Source: an uncultured Bacteroidales bacterium
Lineage (GTDB): Bacteria; Bacteroidota; Bacteroidia; Bacteroidales; UBA932
Length of the DNA stretch: 36,910 nucleotides
Direction of reading: 5' to 3'
Assembly: GCA_910585445.1 (NCBI GenBank)
Contig: CAJUEK010000017.1
Span: forward strand, 1 to 36,910
The notes beneath the pieces are model-generated. The model had not been told where the DNA came from. It saw nothing but the letters and a program-made list of their open reading frames with translations, and made no database searches. Made by a program: the position numbers and the translations under genes. Every line of letters begins with the position of its first letter. Positions within the stretch are counted from its first letter, which is position 1. Positions 7,241 to 17,007 of the stretch are shown here, piece after piece.

Positions 7241-9127
7241 CTATTTAAGAAAAACCGCCCTTTCACATTTCACAAGGTCAGCATTCACGGACGGAATGTT
7301 TTTCCCGTTGAGCTTTGCATTGCGGCCAGGCTTCGCTGAAATCTTGTCGAGCACTGCATTAATCGCGGCAGTCGCGGAGGCTCCGCGTGTCACAGATTCA
7401 ACCTTGAAAGTACCGCCGAAGGTATAGCCCATGTACTCGCCAACTCCAGCCAGGTTCCCTTCTGCATCAGCGATAGGCTTGAACAATGCATAAGTTAAAT
7501 CGAAATCGGCCGTAGGCACAAGCTTGGTAGGATTCGGGTACTGGTCGTATGTGAATGCAACAAGCTGCATGCTCAGGTTGTCTTCAGACAGCAGACAATA
7601 TACAGGATTGTCTGCTATGCTGCCGTTATCTCTTGTGTAAGTATAGAAAATTACACCTTTCGGTCCCTCGGCAGTCTCAAAAGAACATCTGTAGACCGGA
7701 GCGATGGCTGCTACTCCTATTTCACCGAAATTGTAAAGATTTACAATATGGTCTGGTCCTGTCTCAATCTTTGCGCCTTCCAGTTCCGGCTCCCACATGA
7801 ATGTGCCCCAATTGTCTGACTCTCCGATGAGGCCCTTCATTCCTCCGTTGCCGGGGTTGTCTTGAGAATCCGCAAAAATCCATGTCTCGCTATGAGGGCC
7901 GGTACCGCTGTTGGAGGCAAGAATGCCTGAAGCGGTCCAGTAGCCGCAATAGTCACCGAACGAGGAATTCTGGAATACGATGAAATCAAGAGTGGATTTT
8001 CCTGATGCCGAGGTAATTGTGACTACATCTGAACGGTATGCAAGGCTTGCGTTGTCAGCGGCTGTTACGCCTATGGAGAATGTTCCCGGCTCGCCGGCTG
8101 TCTCTGCAATGGTAATCCAGTCTGCTTCAGTGGCTGCGGTCCATGCCTCTACAGCGATGAAGTCCAGTTTTGCTGAACCGTTTGTCGCGTAAACGAGAAC
8201 CTGGCCGGCATCTTCTGAGTCAGTTGTGTATGCCAAGGTGCTTGTCGCCATTTTCTGTGACACCGTGAACACGACTTCCTTATTGCCACCTGATACTTTC
8301 ACTGAGGCAGTACGGTCTGCATCGACATTGACACCAGCTGAAATCTTGACTGCAACTTCAGAGGAAGCTTTTCCGCTTGATGCAGAAAGTGTGAGCCATG
8401 AGGCTTCTGTGCTCGCAGTCCAGTCGGATACGGCAGAAAATTTGATCTCTGCCTCTCCTCCCAATTCAGGCAAATTAACCTTGTCGCTTCCTATGACAGA
8501 AACCCCGTTGATGAATTTCTGTTGTACCGTATATGTCAATTCTGCTGTTCCGCATACTATCTTTACCTGTGCCGTACGGTCAGCCTCAATGTTTACAGGT
8601 GCGGTTATGCTGATTGTATTGTCATATGAAGCCTCGCCAGATGTCTTGGAAAGCGTAAGCCATGAGCCTGTGGATGTGGCGCTCCAAGCCTTTGTTGCAG
8701 AGAATTTCAACTCGGCCGTCCCGCCATTCGCATCAAGTTCAACAGATGTTTCACCAAGAGCTGCGATTTTGTCACTAAGTACTTGAGTGATAGTAAAGAC
8801 AAGTTCCTTATTATCGGAGTGTATCACAATATCCCCGCTTCTGTCACCCTCAAGGTCCGAATTTTCATCCACTGTGACTGTAAGGGAGTTGTCGCCGGCC
8901 TTGCCTGACATCTTGTCGAAATCAAGCCAGTTTGCCACGGTCGTCACGTCCCATACTCCGGAAGATGTGAAGCCGAGCTTCACCTGGCCTCCCTGCGGAG
9001 GTGCCATAATCTCTGTGGCCTGTCCCTTGGCATAATCGAGGACAGCCTCGGGAGCCTCTATTTCATTGTTGCATGAAACTGCCGCAGCTAATGCGCATGC
9101 CGCGCCCAACAAATATATTTTTTTCAT
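7241..9127 (-). CDS. Multi-BACON-domain lipoprotein
   Basis: A 628-residue lipoprotein with signal ending AAAVSC (Cys19). Four tandem BACON-type beta-sandwich repeats follow, approximately at 35-117, 118-204, 205-290 and 292-387. Each has a W-x-x-A/S...WL/WI core, an SG-x-A turn, a D/YRS or DRTA motif and an end like VFTVSQ. The remaining region (about 390-600) is a separate beta-rich domain that also appears in related form at the C-terminus of right-operon lipoproteins. BACON domains are Bacteroidetes surface modules, often in SusC/D loci, thought to bind mucin or carbohydrate or to act as spacers. It is probably a surface-exposed accessory for capture. Short spacing places it in the left operon. 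Confidence 0.85.
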   Translation of the reverse strand: MKKIYLLGAACALAAAVSCNNEIEAPEAVLDYAKGQATEIMAPPQGGQVKLGFTSSGVWDVTTVANWLDFDKMSGKAGDNSLTVTVDENSDLEGDRSGDIVIHSDNKELVFTITQVLSDKIAALGETSVELDANGGTAELKFSATKAWSATSTGSWLTLSKTSGEASYDNTISITAPVNIEADRTAQVKIVCGTAELTYTVQQKFINGVSVIGSDKVNLPELGGEAEIKFSAVSDWTASTEASWLTLSASSGKASSEVAVKISAGVNVDADRTASVKVSGGNKEVVFTVSQKMATSTLAYTTDSEDAGQVLVYATNGSAKLDFIAVEAWTAATEADWITIAETAGEPGTFSIGVTAADNASLAYRSDVVTITSASGKSTLDFIVFQNSSFGDYCGYWTASGILASNSGTGPHSETWIFADSQDNPGNGGMKGLIGESDNWGTFMWEPELEGAKIETGPDHIVNLYNFGEIGVAAIAPVYRCSFETAEGPKGVIFYTYTRDNGSIADNPVYCLLSEDNLSMQLVAFTYDQYPNPTKLVPTADFDLTYALFKPIADAEGNLAGVGEYMGYTFGGTFKVESVTRGASATAAINAVLDKISAKPGRNAKLNGKNIPSVNADLVKCERAVFLK

Positions 9128-9152
9128 ATCGTCAAAATATTATCGCTTAATC

Positions 9153-10424
9153 TCATTCATTGTATGGGCCGAATGGCAGATTGACCTCAGTTGCGTGCAG
9201 AACCATCCAGTTGCCTGAATCGGCAGCGTCCTCCAGTTTTATGTATGAAGGGTTTTTCTGGTTGTCGGTGCTTAGTTTGAATGTCTTGCTCAGAACCGTA
9301 GTGAGCACGCTGTAGCCGGCATTTTGCATATACCATTGGCCGTTTCCGCCATCGTGTGTCGTGTATTTGAGGGTGACGGTGTTGTCATCTACGGCTGTGG
9401 CCGAGAAGAACAGCATGCCGAAATATTGTCCTGTTATGAAGCCGACTCCCCATTTGCTCTGTGTCTGCGCCGTAAGTCCGGTACCTATATACATATACTC
9501 TATGTTCTCCTTTTCTGCCGCGCTTCCTGCCTTGCACTCAAGGAATTTCTCCAAAGTGGCAGGTGACATGCTGTCGCTTGCTCCAGAGAAGAACCAGTCG
9601 CTGGAAGTGATGGCTTCGCTCAGAGGCACAGGCCTGATTTCGATATATACGGACTTGTCATCCGAATAGCAGTTGCCGTCTTTTTTTGAATATGTGAGCT
9701 GGCTGACTGATTTGCCGGCATATTCCAGTGTCCTGTAGAATTTGTATCCCTCAGGAGTGTATATGAAAGGTATGTTAACGGCAGTACCGCTTTCTTCATC
9801 AGTGAAGCTGAGCATCCTGTAAGTCGCTGAAGCGAGGACGGTCTTGTCACCGAAATGCAGGTTATAGAAACTTGCCGCCATATCGGCTTCCATTTCAGCC
9901 ACGTCCGCTATATAGACATCCCATTCGACGCCTTTTGCAAGAGGCCTCATGGAGATTCGTGAGCCGTGTTTCTTGCCTTCAAGCAGGATTTCTTCCGCAC
10001 TCACTGAAAGCACGCGGAACTCGAAGTCTCCGAGCATGCCCTCTCCGTTGGTGCCTATGCCGTCCGGATTGGCCGGTGTGGAGAAATAGTGGAATATCTC
10101 ATTGTACTCGTCAAATGAGAGGACCACTCCCTGGCTCTGGTCAACCTTGTAGTGTGAGGTCACGACTTTTTCTCCGAAAATCTCGCTCTGTACGGCTACG
10201 GTGTTGTCCTCATTGAATTTGCAGAGGATGTTGTATCCGCCGTATTTTGTCGCAGCGTAATATTCCATTACCCAGCCGTTCTGTGCTCCTGCGAGAATCT
10301 CGCCTGTGCGGGCAATCTCTTCGCGGACACGTATGGCGGAAGACTGGTCGAACACATCGTCAATGCGGTAAGTGCAGGCTGAAAGCAGCAGTGTCAGCAC
10401 CAGAAATATATTGAATTTTTTCAT
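9153..10424 (-). CDS. DUF4302 lipoprotein
   Basis: A 423-residue lipoprotein with lipobox LLSAC (Cys17). The N-terminal part reads as the DUF4302 family, with R-x-R-E-E-I, then GWVMEYY and a FNEDNTV strand. This family is typically found in Bacteroidetes loci next to susD and the HExxH metallohydrolase lipoprotein, as here. The function is unknown; it is presumably an outer-membrane or surface component of the uptake system. The start lies 8 bp after the stop of the metallohydrolase gene, and the BACON gene follows after 25 bp, so co-transcription is very likely. Confidence 0.85.
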   Translation of the reverse strand: MKKFNIFLVLTLLLSACTYRIDDVFDQSSAIRVREEIARTGEILAGAQNGWVMEYYAATKYGGYNILCKFNEDNTVAVQSEIFGEKVVTSHYKVDQSQGVVLSFDEYNEIFHYFSTPANPDGIGTNGEGMLGDFEFRVLSVSAEEILLEGKKHGSRISMRPLAKGVEWDVYIADVAEMEADMAASFYNLHFGDKTVLASATYRMLSFTDEESGTAVNIPFIYTPEGYKFYRTLEYAGKSVSQLTYSKKDGNCYSDDKSVYIEIRPVPLSEAITSSDWFFSGASDSMSPATLEKFLECKAGSAAEKENIEYMYIGTGLTAQTQSKWGVGFITGQYFGMLFFSATAVDDNTVTLKYTTHDGGNGQWYMQNAGYSVLTTVLSKTFKLSTDNQKNPSYIKLEDAADSGNWMVLHATEVNLPFGPYNE

Positions 10425-10432
10425 TGCGTGTC

Positions 10433-11368
10433 TTATTTAAGTGTAATCAGATCAAGAGAAGCGGCCTCTGCGGAGCGGCGGAGCACAACCTCCCTGAGTG
10501 CTTCAAGGTCAATTCCCCATGAATCGCTCATATATGTCCTTACGATGTTGAGCTTGGCCACGATTGCATCCCTTCCGCTTGTGTCATCTCCGTCAGTTCC
10601 GTTCTCCAGGATTGCCTGCCATGCAGCATCGGACGAAGTGACATATGTGGAATAAACCTCAGCAAAGTCCTCGTTGTACTCGCCGCTGGCATATCCTGTC
10701 ACGAAGCCTTCCTTCGCTGCATCCTTGTCCTCGACGTTCACCCAGTCAGCAGCATGGTATTTTCCTGCCGATATGGACTGGAAGTCCGTGGTATAGTTCT
10801 TTTTCTGTGTGAGGATGTGGCAGAACTCGTGGTGCATGGTGTGGAAATACCAGTAGTTCAGGTCCAGAGGCAGCTCAGAGTGGTTGCGGTAAGGGTCATC
10901 CTGGTTTACATATATGTTCTCAAGGTCAAGCTCATTGATCCGGAACAATGTAACCTGGATTCCGCCTTCTGCCGTACCGAGGGTGATGGAGCCCTGGCTG
11001 TTGTACTGCGGGGAGCCGATGAGCTGGAAAACCCTGAAAGTGTTCTTCCTGATGAAATCCGCTCCCGCGCTCTCGATATATGCGTCAAGCCATACATGCT
11101 TGATGAGGATGGCGATTGCCTTTGAGTTCTCCATTGTGGCCGGAACGACATTGTAATTGTTGTTTGTCAGCTTGTCGTTGTACAGGTAGTTGAACTCTAT
11201 GTTGTAAGGGAAAGTGTAGTTCTTCATGAGCCATCTGTCGAACTCGTTCCTCTGCGGGATGTCATTGTCATCGTATATGCTATGGTTCCTGTCTGGCTCG
11301 TCCTTGTAGCATGAGGACAGGGCCATGAGGGCCGCAGCGATAAGCATCAAATATTTAATTTGTTTCAT
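10433..11368 (-). CDS. SusC/D-associated zinc metallohydrolase lipoprotein (HExxH)
   Basis: A 311-residue lipoprotein with lipobox ALSSC (Cys20). The motif HHEFCH at 179-184 gives a zincin HExxH site (His180, Glu181, His184). A downstream acidic segment near EYNEDFAEVY (about 230-242) may give the third metal ligand. The length and the susC-susD-HExxH-DUF4302 neighbourhood fit the family described as substrate-import-associated zinc metallohydrolase lipoproteins. Hydrolysis of a peptide bond is likely but unproven. It would act at the outer membrane, trimming substrates before SusC import. It adds a second, unrelated protease-like enzyme to the operon besides the subtilase. Confidence 0.88.
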   Translation of the reverse strand: MKQIKYLMLIAAALMALSSCYKDEPDRNHSIYDDNDIPQRNEFDRWLMKNYTFPYNIEFNYLYNDKLTNNNYNVVPATMENSKAIAILIKHVWLDAYIESAGADFIRKNTFRVFQLIGSPQYNSQGSITLGTAEGGIQVTLFRINELDLENIYVNQDDPYRNHSELPLDLNYWYFHTMHHEFCHILTQKKNYTTDFQSISAGKYHAADWVNVEDKDAAKEGFVTGYASGEYNEDFAEVYSTYVTSSDAAWQAILENGTDGDDTSGRDAIVAKLNIVRTYMSDSWGIDLEALREVVLRRSAEAASLDLITLK

Positions 11369-11394
11369 ACTGTCAATTTTTTATGGTTCGTCAT

Positions 11395-12957
11395 TTATCT
11401 CGGGTTGGCTGACAGCCCTGCTGCAAGAACGTCTGCCGGCAGCTGGATGGCTCCGCGGAGGTCTCCTGCCTTGAATGCTATAGGGTCGGCCCCGTCAAGA
11501 TTGTGGCTGAATTCGATTCCGTATCTCTTTATGTCAAGGAAACGGAGTCCCTGCCAGTATGTCTCAAGCCTGCGCATATGCAGTATAATGTGAAGCATGT
11601 TTGTCATGGTTCCTTCCTCGACTTTGAATCCCTGCGGATGAAGAGGCTTCTTGGTTCCTCTCTGCCTTGTTGCTGTTATGACAGCAGGAACTTCGGCAAG
11701 ACCGTCGACAAATGTGTTTACAGACTCTTCAGTGAGCACAGGGCGCGTAGCAGTTCCGAGGCTGGCGCGGCAATGTGACCTTACCCAAGTGTTCATGTCG
11801 GCGAGGGCTTTCGCATATTCCTTCTTCCTTGTATATGCCTCGGCGCGTACAAGCAGTGTCTCGTCGGCAGTGAATGCCGGGTCAACCGTGTGTGCGTAGC
11901 CTGTCTGCAGGACTTTGTCAGTTACCTCGAACTGCTCGAGCATTTTAGGGTAATAAACGAGGTTCGCGCTTCCATAGAGCATCCTTGCCTCATAGAGGAC
12001 ATTGTTTGAAGAGCCGCTTCCCCAAGGCATCCTGGCCCAGAATGTCTCGTTCGAGGTGATTTCCTGGTTATGCGCATATCTCATGAAGCTGCCTGCACCT
12101 TGGAATGCGCGTCCTATCAGGGAGTAGGCTGCCACCATCATAAGGTTCGCGTCATCACGCATATATGAATTGTTGATGTCTGTCACTCCGGCCAGATTGG
12201 TATATGCGGACACGTTCCTTATTACGGATTCCGGATTTTCTCCGAGCACCTTTGATGCATATTCTATCGCTTTGTCGTCATTGAGATAGTACAGGTTGAA
12301 CCTTGCTGCAAAAGCATATGCCGCCTTGGCGTTGAAATGGTATTTCGGAACAGCGAGATAGCTGTCGTTAAGCAGCGGAAGAGCCTGCTCGATGTCATCG
12401 CTGATGTTCTTGTAAAGCTGTGCGAGAGTTCCTCTCTCGTCAACTGACACGCCTGCCTGCTTAGGATAAGGAAGTCCGGGGTATTCCTCTGCCTTGTCCG
12501 GATTCCATGCCATGCAGAAAGTGTTGGCGAGGTTGAACATCCCGTATGCGCGGCACAGCAGTGCCTCGGCCTTCAGGGCATCTCCCTGGGCGCCGGCTTC
12601 AAGTTCTTCGAGGGCCTCAAGGGCCTGGTTTGCGGTGGCAATTGCCGTATAGTGGCCGTTCCACACCTGTTTAGGAGTGTCGTTGTAGTTCACGTCCTCG
12701 ACATCCTCCCAGCGGTACAGCTTTTCCTGGTCTGTGTATGTGTTGTATGCGTTTCCGTTGCACATCACGTTGTCGGAGCTGTACTCGAGGATATAGTCAG
12801 GAAGTTTTGTCGGATATGCCGAAACGAGGAAACTCTTGACCTTCTCTATGGAATTAAGCTCGGCCCTGTCGTCAGGCAGTTCGTCCAGGAATTTATCGCA
12901 GGAGCTGAGCGCCGCGGTCCCGCAAAGGGTAAGGAATATGTAATTATACTTTTTCAT
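11395..12957 (-). CDS. SusD/RagB-family outer-membrane lipoprotein
   Basis: A 520-residue protein with lipobox LSSC (Cys20) followed by FLDELPDD, a common SusD N-terminus. The body has the helical tetratricopeptide-like layout of SusD, including EALLCRAYGMFNLANTF and the later LLVRAEAYTRKKEYAKAL helix pair. SusD proteins cap the SusC barrel on the cell surface and pass ligand into it. The partner SusC ends 19 bp upstream. The neighbouring proteases suggest peptides as ligands, as shown for RagAB of Porphyromonas gingivalis, but the ligand cannot be read from the protein itself. Confidence 0.95.
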   Translation of the reverse strand: MKKYNYIFLTLCGTAALSSCDKFLDELPDDRAELNSIEKVKSFLVSAYPTKLPDYILEYSSDNVMCNGNAYNTYTDQEKLYRWEDVEDVNYNDTPKQVWNGHYTAIATANQALEALEELEAGAQGDALKAEALLCRAYGMFNLANTFCMAWNPDKAEEYPGLPYPKQAGVSVDERGTLAQLYKNISDDIEQALPLLNDSYLAVPKYHFNAKAAYAFAARFNLYYLNDDKAIEYASKVLGENPESVIRNVSAYTNLAGVTDINNSYMRDDANLMMVAAYSLIGRAFQGAGSFMRYAHNQEITSNETFWARMPWGSGSSNNVLYEARMLYGSANLVYYPKMLEQFEVTDKVLQTGYAHTVDPAFTADETLLVRAEAYTRKKEYAKALADMNTWVRSHCRASLGTATRPVLTEESVNTFVDGLAEVPAVITATRQRGTKKPLHPQGFKVEEGTMTNMLHIILHMRRLETYWQGLRFLDIKRYGIEFSHNLDGADPIAFKAGDLRGAIQLPADVLAAGLSANPR

Positions 12958-12976
12958 TTCTCTTCATCGTTAATTG

Positions 12977-15900
12977 TCAGAAACCGATTCTCAGTGTGAG
13001 AGTAAACTGTCTTGGCATAGGAGTCGCCACACCGCCGGCATTGTAGAACTCAGGGTCCTGTCCTCCCAGCGCCTTGTCAGCATAGAGCAGGCATATGTTC
13101 GTCGCCTGGAACTTGAGTGAGAGCGCGCTCATCTTAGCCTTGTTAATCCACTTCTTCGGGAAGTCGTATGCGAGGCTGACCTCTTTGAGCCTGATGAAGT
13201 CGCCTTTCGCGATTCTTGCGGTAGAGCGGTTATATGCATTGTACGCATAGCTGAGCCTGCTGTCCGCCTGAAGCTGGCGAAGGTCGGCAATTGCCGGCAC
13301 AACTCCCTCAATGTTCTCGTCTCCGGATACTGTCCAGCGGTTCTGGAACTCCTTAGGCATGGCGGAGAGGTCTGAATACACGGCGTAGAATGCCGGGTCA
13401 AGCCTTACTACGTTGCCGAAAGAGTAGGTCATGAATACGTTGAGGTGCCATCCCTTGTATGTGAACATGTTGCCGAAAGAGCCGGTGATTGTAGGGTCGG
13501 TCGGGCCTTCGTATTTCAGGTAGTCGAGCGTGCGTGACTGGAAATTGATTCCGCTTGTGGTAAGCTCGCCGGCCTCATTTATTATGGTAGGGATACCGTT
13601 TTCGTTCAATCCCCTGTAGTCAATGGAGAACAATGAGCGGTAAGGGTAGCCTTCCATGGTGAAACCTGTTCCGGTAATCATGTCGATGATTCGTGTTTGG
13701 GACTCGAGGGATGTTACCTTCGTTGTCACGTGCGAGAATATCAGGTCAGTTGTCCACGTGAAGTCTTTTGTGACAATGTTCTTGGTTGAGATTGAAAGCT
13801 CTTCTCCGCTTGAGGCCATTGACGCTACGTTGGCATATTCGGTGATTGTACCTTTCGTTCCGTTGGTAGTCCTCGGGCCGATGAGGTCATAGTTGTTTCG
13901 CTTGTACCAGTCGAAGGTGATGTTGAGCCTGTTGTCGAAGAATCCGAAGTCGGCCCCGACGTTCACCTCATGCTTCTTCTCGTAGGTCAGCCCCGGGTTT
14001 GCGAAATCGTATATCTCAAGTCCGGACTCCTTGTCAGAGGCGAACGGTCTCCAAGGATTGTAGCTCTGGATGATTACCGAAGAGTTTGTCACAGCAGGCT
14101 TGTCACCCGTAAGTGAGTACGAAGCTTTGATTGTGGCATGTGAAAGCACGTTCTTGAAGGCGTTTGCGAACCAGTCTTCCTCATGCATGTTCCATGCTCC
14201 TGACACGTTCCATGTAGGGAGCCAGCGTGCCGTCCTCACTTTGCCGAGGCGGTTGCTGCCCTCATAGCGCACTGTTCCGTTGATTGTGTAGCGGCGCTTG
14301 TATGAATATGTCGCGGTGCCGAAGAATGCCACATCGCGGTTGTAGGCGTTGGTAAGGTTGTAATAGACATCGTTCTGCTCGCTTGCCTGCTTGAAGTAGT
14401 TGTAGTTGTAGGCTCCGAGATATCCCATGTCATACTGCATTCCGACTCCGTTGAAGTAGCTTCTGTTGCGGACGGTGTTGTTGATTTCCATACCGCCGAA
14501 GATGTTCAGGATGTGGTTGCCGTCATATACGTCATTGTAAGCCGCAGTGGCACGGAAGTCCCAGCTGTTCATCTTGTACTTTGTCTCGCGGTAGAATCCG
14601 CCTTCAGGCAATACGGAGAACGGAAGCGAGTTCGGCTGGTCCGGGTCTGTGTAGAGCCAAGGATTGTTGTCGCGTATGGTGGCGTCTCCCATTGCCCTGA
14701 ACGAGAGTGCCATGTTGGAGTTCTCGCGTATCTGGTTGGCCTGTGTCGTAGTGGAGTATTTGTATGCTCCGATTGCGGAAAGCGTAACCTGCTGTATAGG
14801 CTTGTATTTGAGTTCTCCCTGGAACTTGAGGTCCACGACATCGAAGTCGATGAAGTTGTTGGCAAGCTCGTTGTGGATGTTGAAGTCCGCGAAGTTGCGG
14901 GTGTAGAATGCGTCAGGGTCGAGGGTCCTCGATGTGTTGAGGGCATATGAATAAGGGTTTATGTCAAAGTCCCTTGACACCTCGCCCGTCACGGCGTTTA
15001 CGCTCTGGCCGAGTGTTCCCGGTGCCCTCTGCTTACGGTATGCGGCATTGCTTATGAGGCTGACCGACACCTGCTTGCTGATGTTGAAGAGAGTGTTTAC
15101 GCTTGCAGTGTAACGCTTCACGCTGCTCTGCTCAGTCCAGCCCGGATCGTCCATTACTGAGAATGACGCATAATACTGCGCCTTGTCTGAACCTCCTGAC
15201 ACGCTGAGCGAGTGGTTCATGGAGATGCTGTTGCTGAAGAGCTCGTCGAACCAGTCGGTGTTCCTGAACTCGGCTGCGCTGAGGTATCTGTTCCTGGCTT
15301 CAGGAGTGTTTGCCAGTCCGAAAGTTCCCGAAGTCTCGTCATACTGGTTCATCAGCTGGTACATTTTTCCATATACGCCGCTGCTTGAAGCCCTGTATGT
15401 CCTTCCGAACGAAATCAGTCCGTCTTTTTCCATCTCCTTGTATATTCCCATCTGTTCCTGCGAGTTCATGATGTTGAACTGGCTGTAGCTCGGCTTGAGA
15501 CGTGTGGTGAACTCTCCGGTATAGTTTATGCGTGCAGTTCCTGCCTGGCCTCTTTTTGTAGTGACTACAATCACGCCGGCCATGGCGCGCGCACCATATA
15601 TGGAAGTCGCCGAACCGTCCTTGAGGATTTCAAAGCTTTCGATGTCATCCGAGTTGAGTCCTGCGATTGCGGACGAGATGAGAGTAGCTGCGTCTCCGGA
15701 TGAAAGCGCATCGGCATCAACTTCCGTCACATCTTCCATTATCACGCCATCGACCACCCATAGAGGCTTGGAACTTCCGTAGATTGAGGTAGCACCGCGG
15801 ACGCGTATCTTGGGCGCTGTACCGAAAGTACCTGACACATTCTGTACGCTGACGCCGGCGGCGCGTCCCTCGAGAGACCTTGATATGTCCGCCATACCGT

Positions 15901-16297
15901 CAATCTTTGATTCTGCCGCATTCACTTTTGCGACCGAACCTGTGAAAAGGCGCTTGTCGGTGACCATCATTCCTGTTACGACAACCTCGTCCAGCACATT
16001 GTTGTCCGGGAACATGCTGACATTGATGACTGCCTGTCCCTTTACCGGCACCTCGCTGTCCGCATAGCCGAGAAAGCTGAAAATCAGGACTGCGTCCTTG
16101 TCAACTTTGATGCTGTAGTTTCCGTCGGCATCTGTCATCGCGCCGACCATGGTCCCTTTGACCTGGATTGATGCGAATGGTACGGGTTCACCGTTTCCGG
16201 CGTCGGAAACGACACCTTTCACCGTCAGAGTCTGGCCGTATGCCAGAGAAGACGCCAATAGCATCAGCACCGTGAAAAAAAGTGTGATTTTTTTCAT
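12977..16297 (-). CDS. SusC/RagA-family TonB-dependent transporter (left)
   Basis: A 1106-residue outer-membrane protein. The ATG at 16297 is chosen because MKKITLFF begins a proper signal peptide ending AYGQ; upstream in-frame codons are leader. A carboxypeptidase-regulatory-like domain (about 25-95) comes first, then the TonB box DEVVVTG (103-109), the plug with SIYG and IEILKDGSATSIYGARA, and a 22-strand-type barrel ending in LTLRIGF. It imports a large ligand with SusD using TonB energy. It is the first gene of the left operon. Only 44 bp separate the start codon from the left inversion site, and no good promoter lies in that gap, so in this orientation the operon may be silent. Confidence 0.95.
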   Translation of the reverse strand: MKKITLFFTVLMLLASSLAYGQTLTVKGVVSDAGNGEPVPFASIQVKGTMVGAMTDADGNYSIKVDKDAVLIFSFLGYADSEVPVKGQAVINVSMFPDNNVLDEVVVTGMMVTDKRLFTGSVAKVNAAESKIDGMADISRSLEGRAAGVSVQNVSGTFGTAPKIRVRGATSIYGSSKPLWVVDGVIMEDVTEVDADALSSGDAATLISSAIAGLNSDDIESFEILKDGSATSIYGARAMAGVIVVTTKRGQAGTARINYTGEFTTRLKPSYSQFNIMNSQEQMGIYKEMEKDGLISFGRTYRASSSGVYGKMYQLMNQYDETSGTFGLANTPEARNRYLSAAEFRNTDWFDELFSNSISMNHSLSVSGGSDKAQYYASFSVMDDPGWTEQSSVKRYTASVNTLFNISKQVSVSLISNAAYRKQRAPGTLGQSVNAVTGEVSRDFDINPYSYALNTSRTLDPDAFYTRNFADFNIHNELANNFIDFDVVDLKFQGELKYKPIQQVTLSAIGAYKYSTTTQANQIRENSNMALSFRAMGDATIRDNNPWLYTDPDQPNSLPFSVLPEGGFYRETKYKMNSWDFRATAAYNDVYDGNHILNIFGGMEINNTVRNRSYFNGVGMQYDMGYLGAYNYNYFKQASEQNDVYYNLTNAYNRDVAFFGTATYSYKRRYTINGTVRYEGSNRLGKVRTARWLPTWNVSGAWNMHEEDWFANAFKNVLSHATIKASYSLTGDKPAVTNSSVIIQSYNPWRPFASDKESGLEIYDFANPGLTYEKKHEVNVGADFGFFDNRLNITFDWYKRNNYDLIGPRTTNGTKGTITEYANVASMASSGEELSISTKNIVTKDFTWTTDLIFSHVTTKVTSLESQTRIIDMITGTGFTMEGYPYRSLFSIDYRGLNENGIPTIINEAGELTTSGINFQSRTLDYLKYEGPTDPTITGSFGNMFTYKGWHLNVFMTYSFGNVVRLDPAFYAVYSDLSAMPKEFQNRWTVSGDENIEGVVPAIADLRQLQADSRLSYAYNAYNRSTARIAKGDFIRLKEVSLAYDFPKKWINKAKMSALSLKFQATNICLLYADKALGGQDPEFYNAGGVATPMPRQFTLTLRIGF

Positions 16298-16304
16298 AAG
16301 CAAA

Positions 16305-16324
16305 TTAGTTAAACATAAATATTG
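16305..16324 (-). promoter_or_regulatory. Conserved susC leader block, left copy
   Basis: On the minus strand this 20 bp block (CAATATTTATGTTTAACTAA) is identical to 17328-17347 on the plus strand. Both lie just before a susC start and outside the invertible segment. It may set translation of both genes or be the remains of a shared ancestor. Confidence 0.65.
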
Positions 16325-16340
16325 AGTTAATTTCAATCAA

Positions 16341-16368
16341 CGCACTTTAAACGGGCGTTTAAAAGTGC
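16341..16368 (+). repeat. Left inversion site (imperfect palindrome centred on GG)
   Basis: Half-sites 16342-16353 and 16356-16368 are inverted copies of one another with one extra A, around a central GG at 16354-16355. The outer half and core match the reverse complement of the right site at 17208-17236 over about 20 bp with one indel. A short palindromic site with a non-symmetric 2 bp core is what serine recombinases such as Hin use. Confidence 0.72.
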
Positions 16369-16401
16369 TTGTATAACATTGATTATAAAACACTTTGTAA
16401 A

Positions 16402-17007
16402 ATGCGCGTTTATGCTTACATCAGGGTCAGCACCGAGATGCAGACCTATTCGAACCAAAGACATGAGATTATGAAATACTGTGACAGTCACAGGGTTACC
16501 ATTGATGAGTGGGTGTCGGAGTCCGTTTCCGGGACAATCTCGTCCGAGAAGAGAATGCTCGGCAGATTGATGGACCGGATGGGACGCGGCGACCTCCTGA
16601 TTTGCACTGAGTTGTCACGACTCGGTCGTAATATGCTGATGGTCATGGGAATATTGAACACTTGCGCCTTGAAGGGAGTGACAATTCATACCATAAAGGA
16701 CAATTTTGACCTGTCAGACAACATAAATTCCAAGATAATAGCGTTTGCTTTCGCATTGGCAGCAGAGATTGAACGCAACCTGATTTCCCAGCGCACGAAA
16801 GAAGCCCTTGCAGTCAAAAGGCTGGAAGGAATAAAGCTCGGGAGGCCTCCGGGCAGTTCTGCAAAGAAACTTACATTTTGTAAGCAATACGATGATATCC
16901 GCCTGATGAAAGAGGCCGGAAGACCCCTTTCTGAGATAGCGAGAAAATATGGAATACACAGAAATACACTGAGAAAATACATTATGGAAATCGAAAATAC
17001 GCGTTGA
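16402..17007 (+). CDS. Serine site-specific recombinase (Hin/Mpi-like DNA invertase)
   Basis: A 201-residue protein, the usual length of small serine invertases. The resolvase/invertase domain covers about 1-140: YIRVSTEMQ with catalytic Ser10, ELSRLGRN (70-77) with the expected active-site arginines, then the long helix through FALAAEIERNLISQRTKEAL. A C-terminal helix-turn-helix (about 160-195; PLSEIARKYGIHRNTLRKY) would bind the half-sites. The ATG at 16402 is preferred over an in-frame TTG at 16369, which overlaps the inversion site. The gene lies inside the segment it should invert, between two divergent susC operons. Its own promoter is not clear: a poor TTG-N18-ACACTTTG would put the transcript start at the ATG. 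Resolvase activity cannot be excluded, but the inverted sites point to inversion. Confidence 0.92.
   Translation: MRVYAYIRVSTEMQTYSNQRHEIMKYCDSHRVTIDEWVSESVSGTISSEKRMLGRLMDRMGRGDLLICTELSRLGRNMLMVMGILNTCALKGVTIHTIKDNFDLSDNINSKIIAFAFALAAEIERNLISQRTKEALAVKRLEGIKLGRPPGSSAKKLTFCKQYDDIRLMKEAGRPLSEIARKYGIHRNTLRKYIMEIENTR

Noticed and set aside
8226..8786. A 186-codon open frame opposite the BACON repeats
   Set aside because: It repeats because the BACON domains repeat. It has no independent coding signal.
14513..14950. Open frames opposite the left susC gene
   Set aside because: They are antisense shadows with V/C-rich or T/S-rich composition and no domain; SusC is unmistakable on the other strand.
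16369..16401. N-terminal extension of the recombinase from a TTG
   Set aside because: It would start at the inversion site, and small serine recombinases begin right at the MRVYAYIRVS strand, which has its own ATG.
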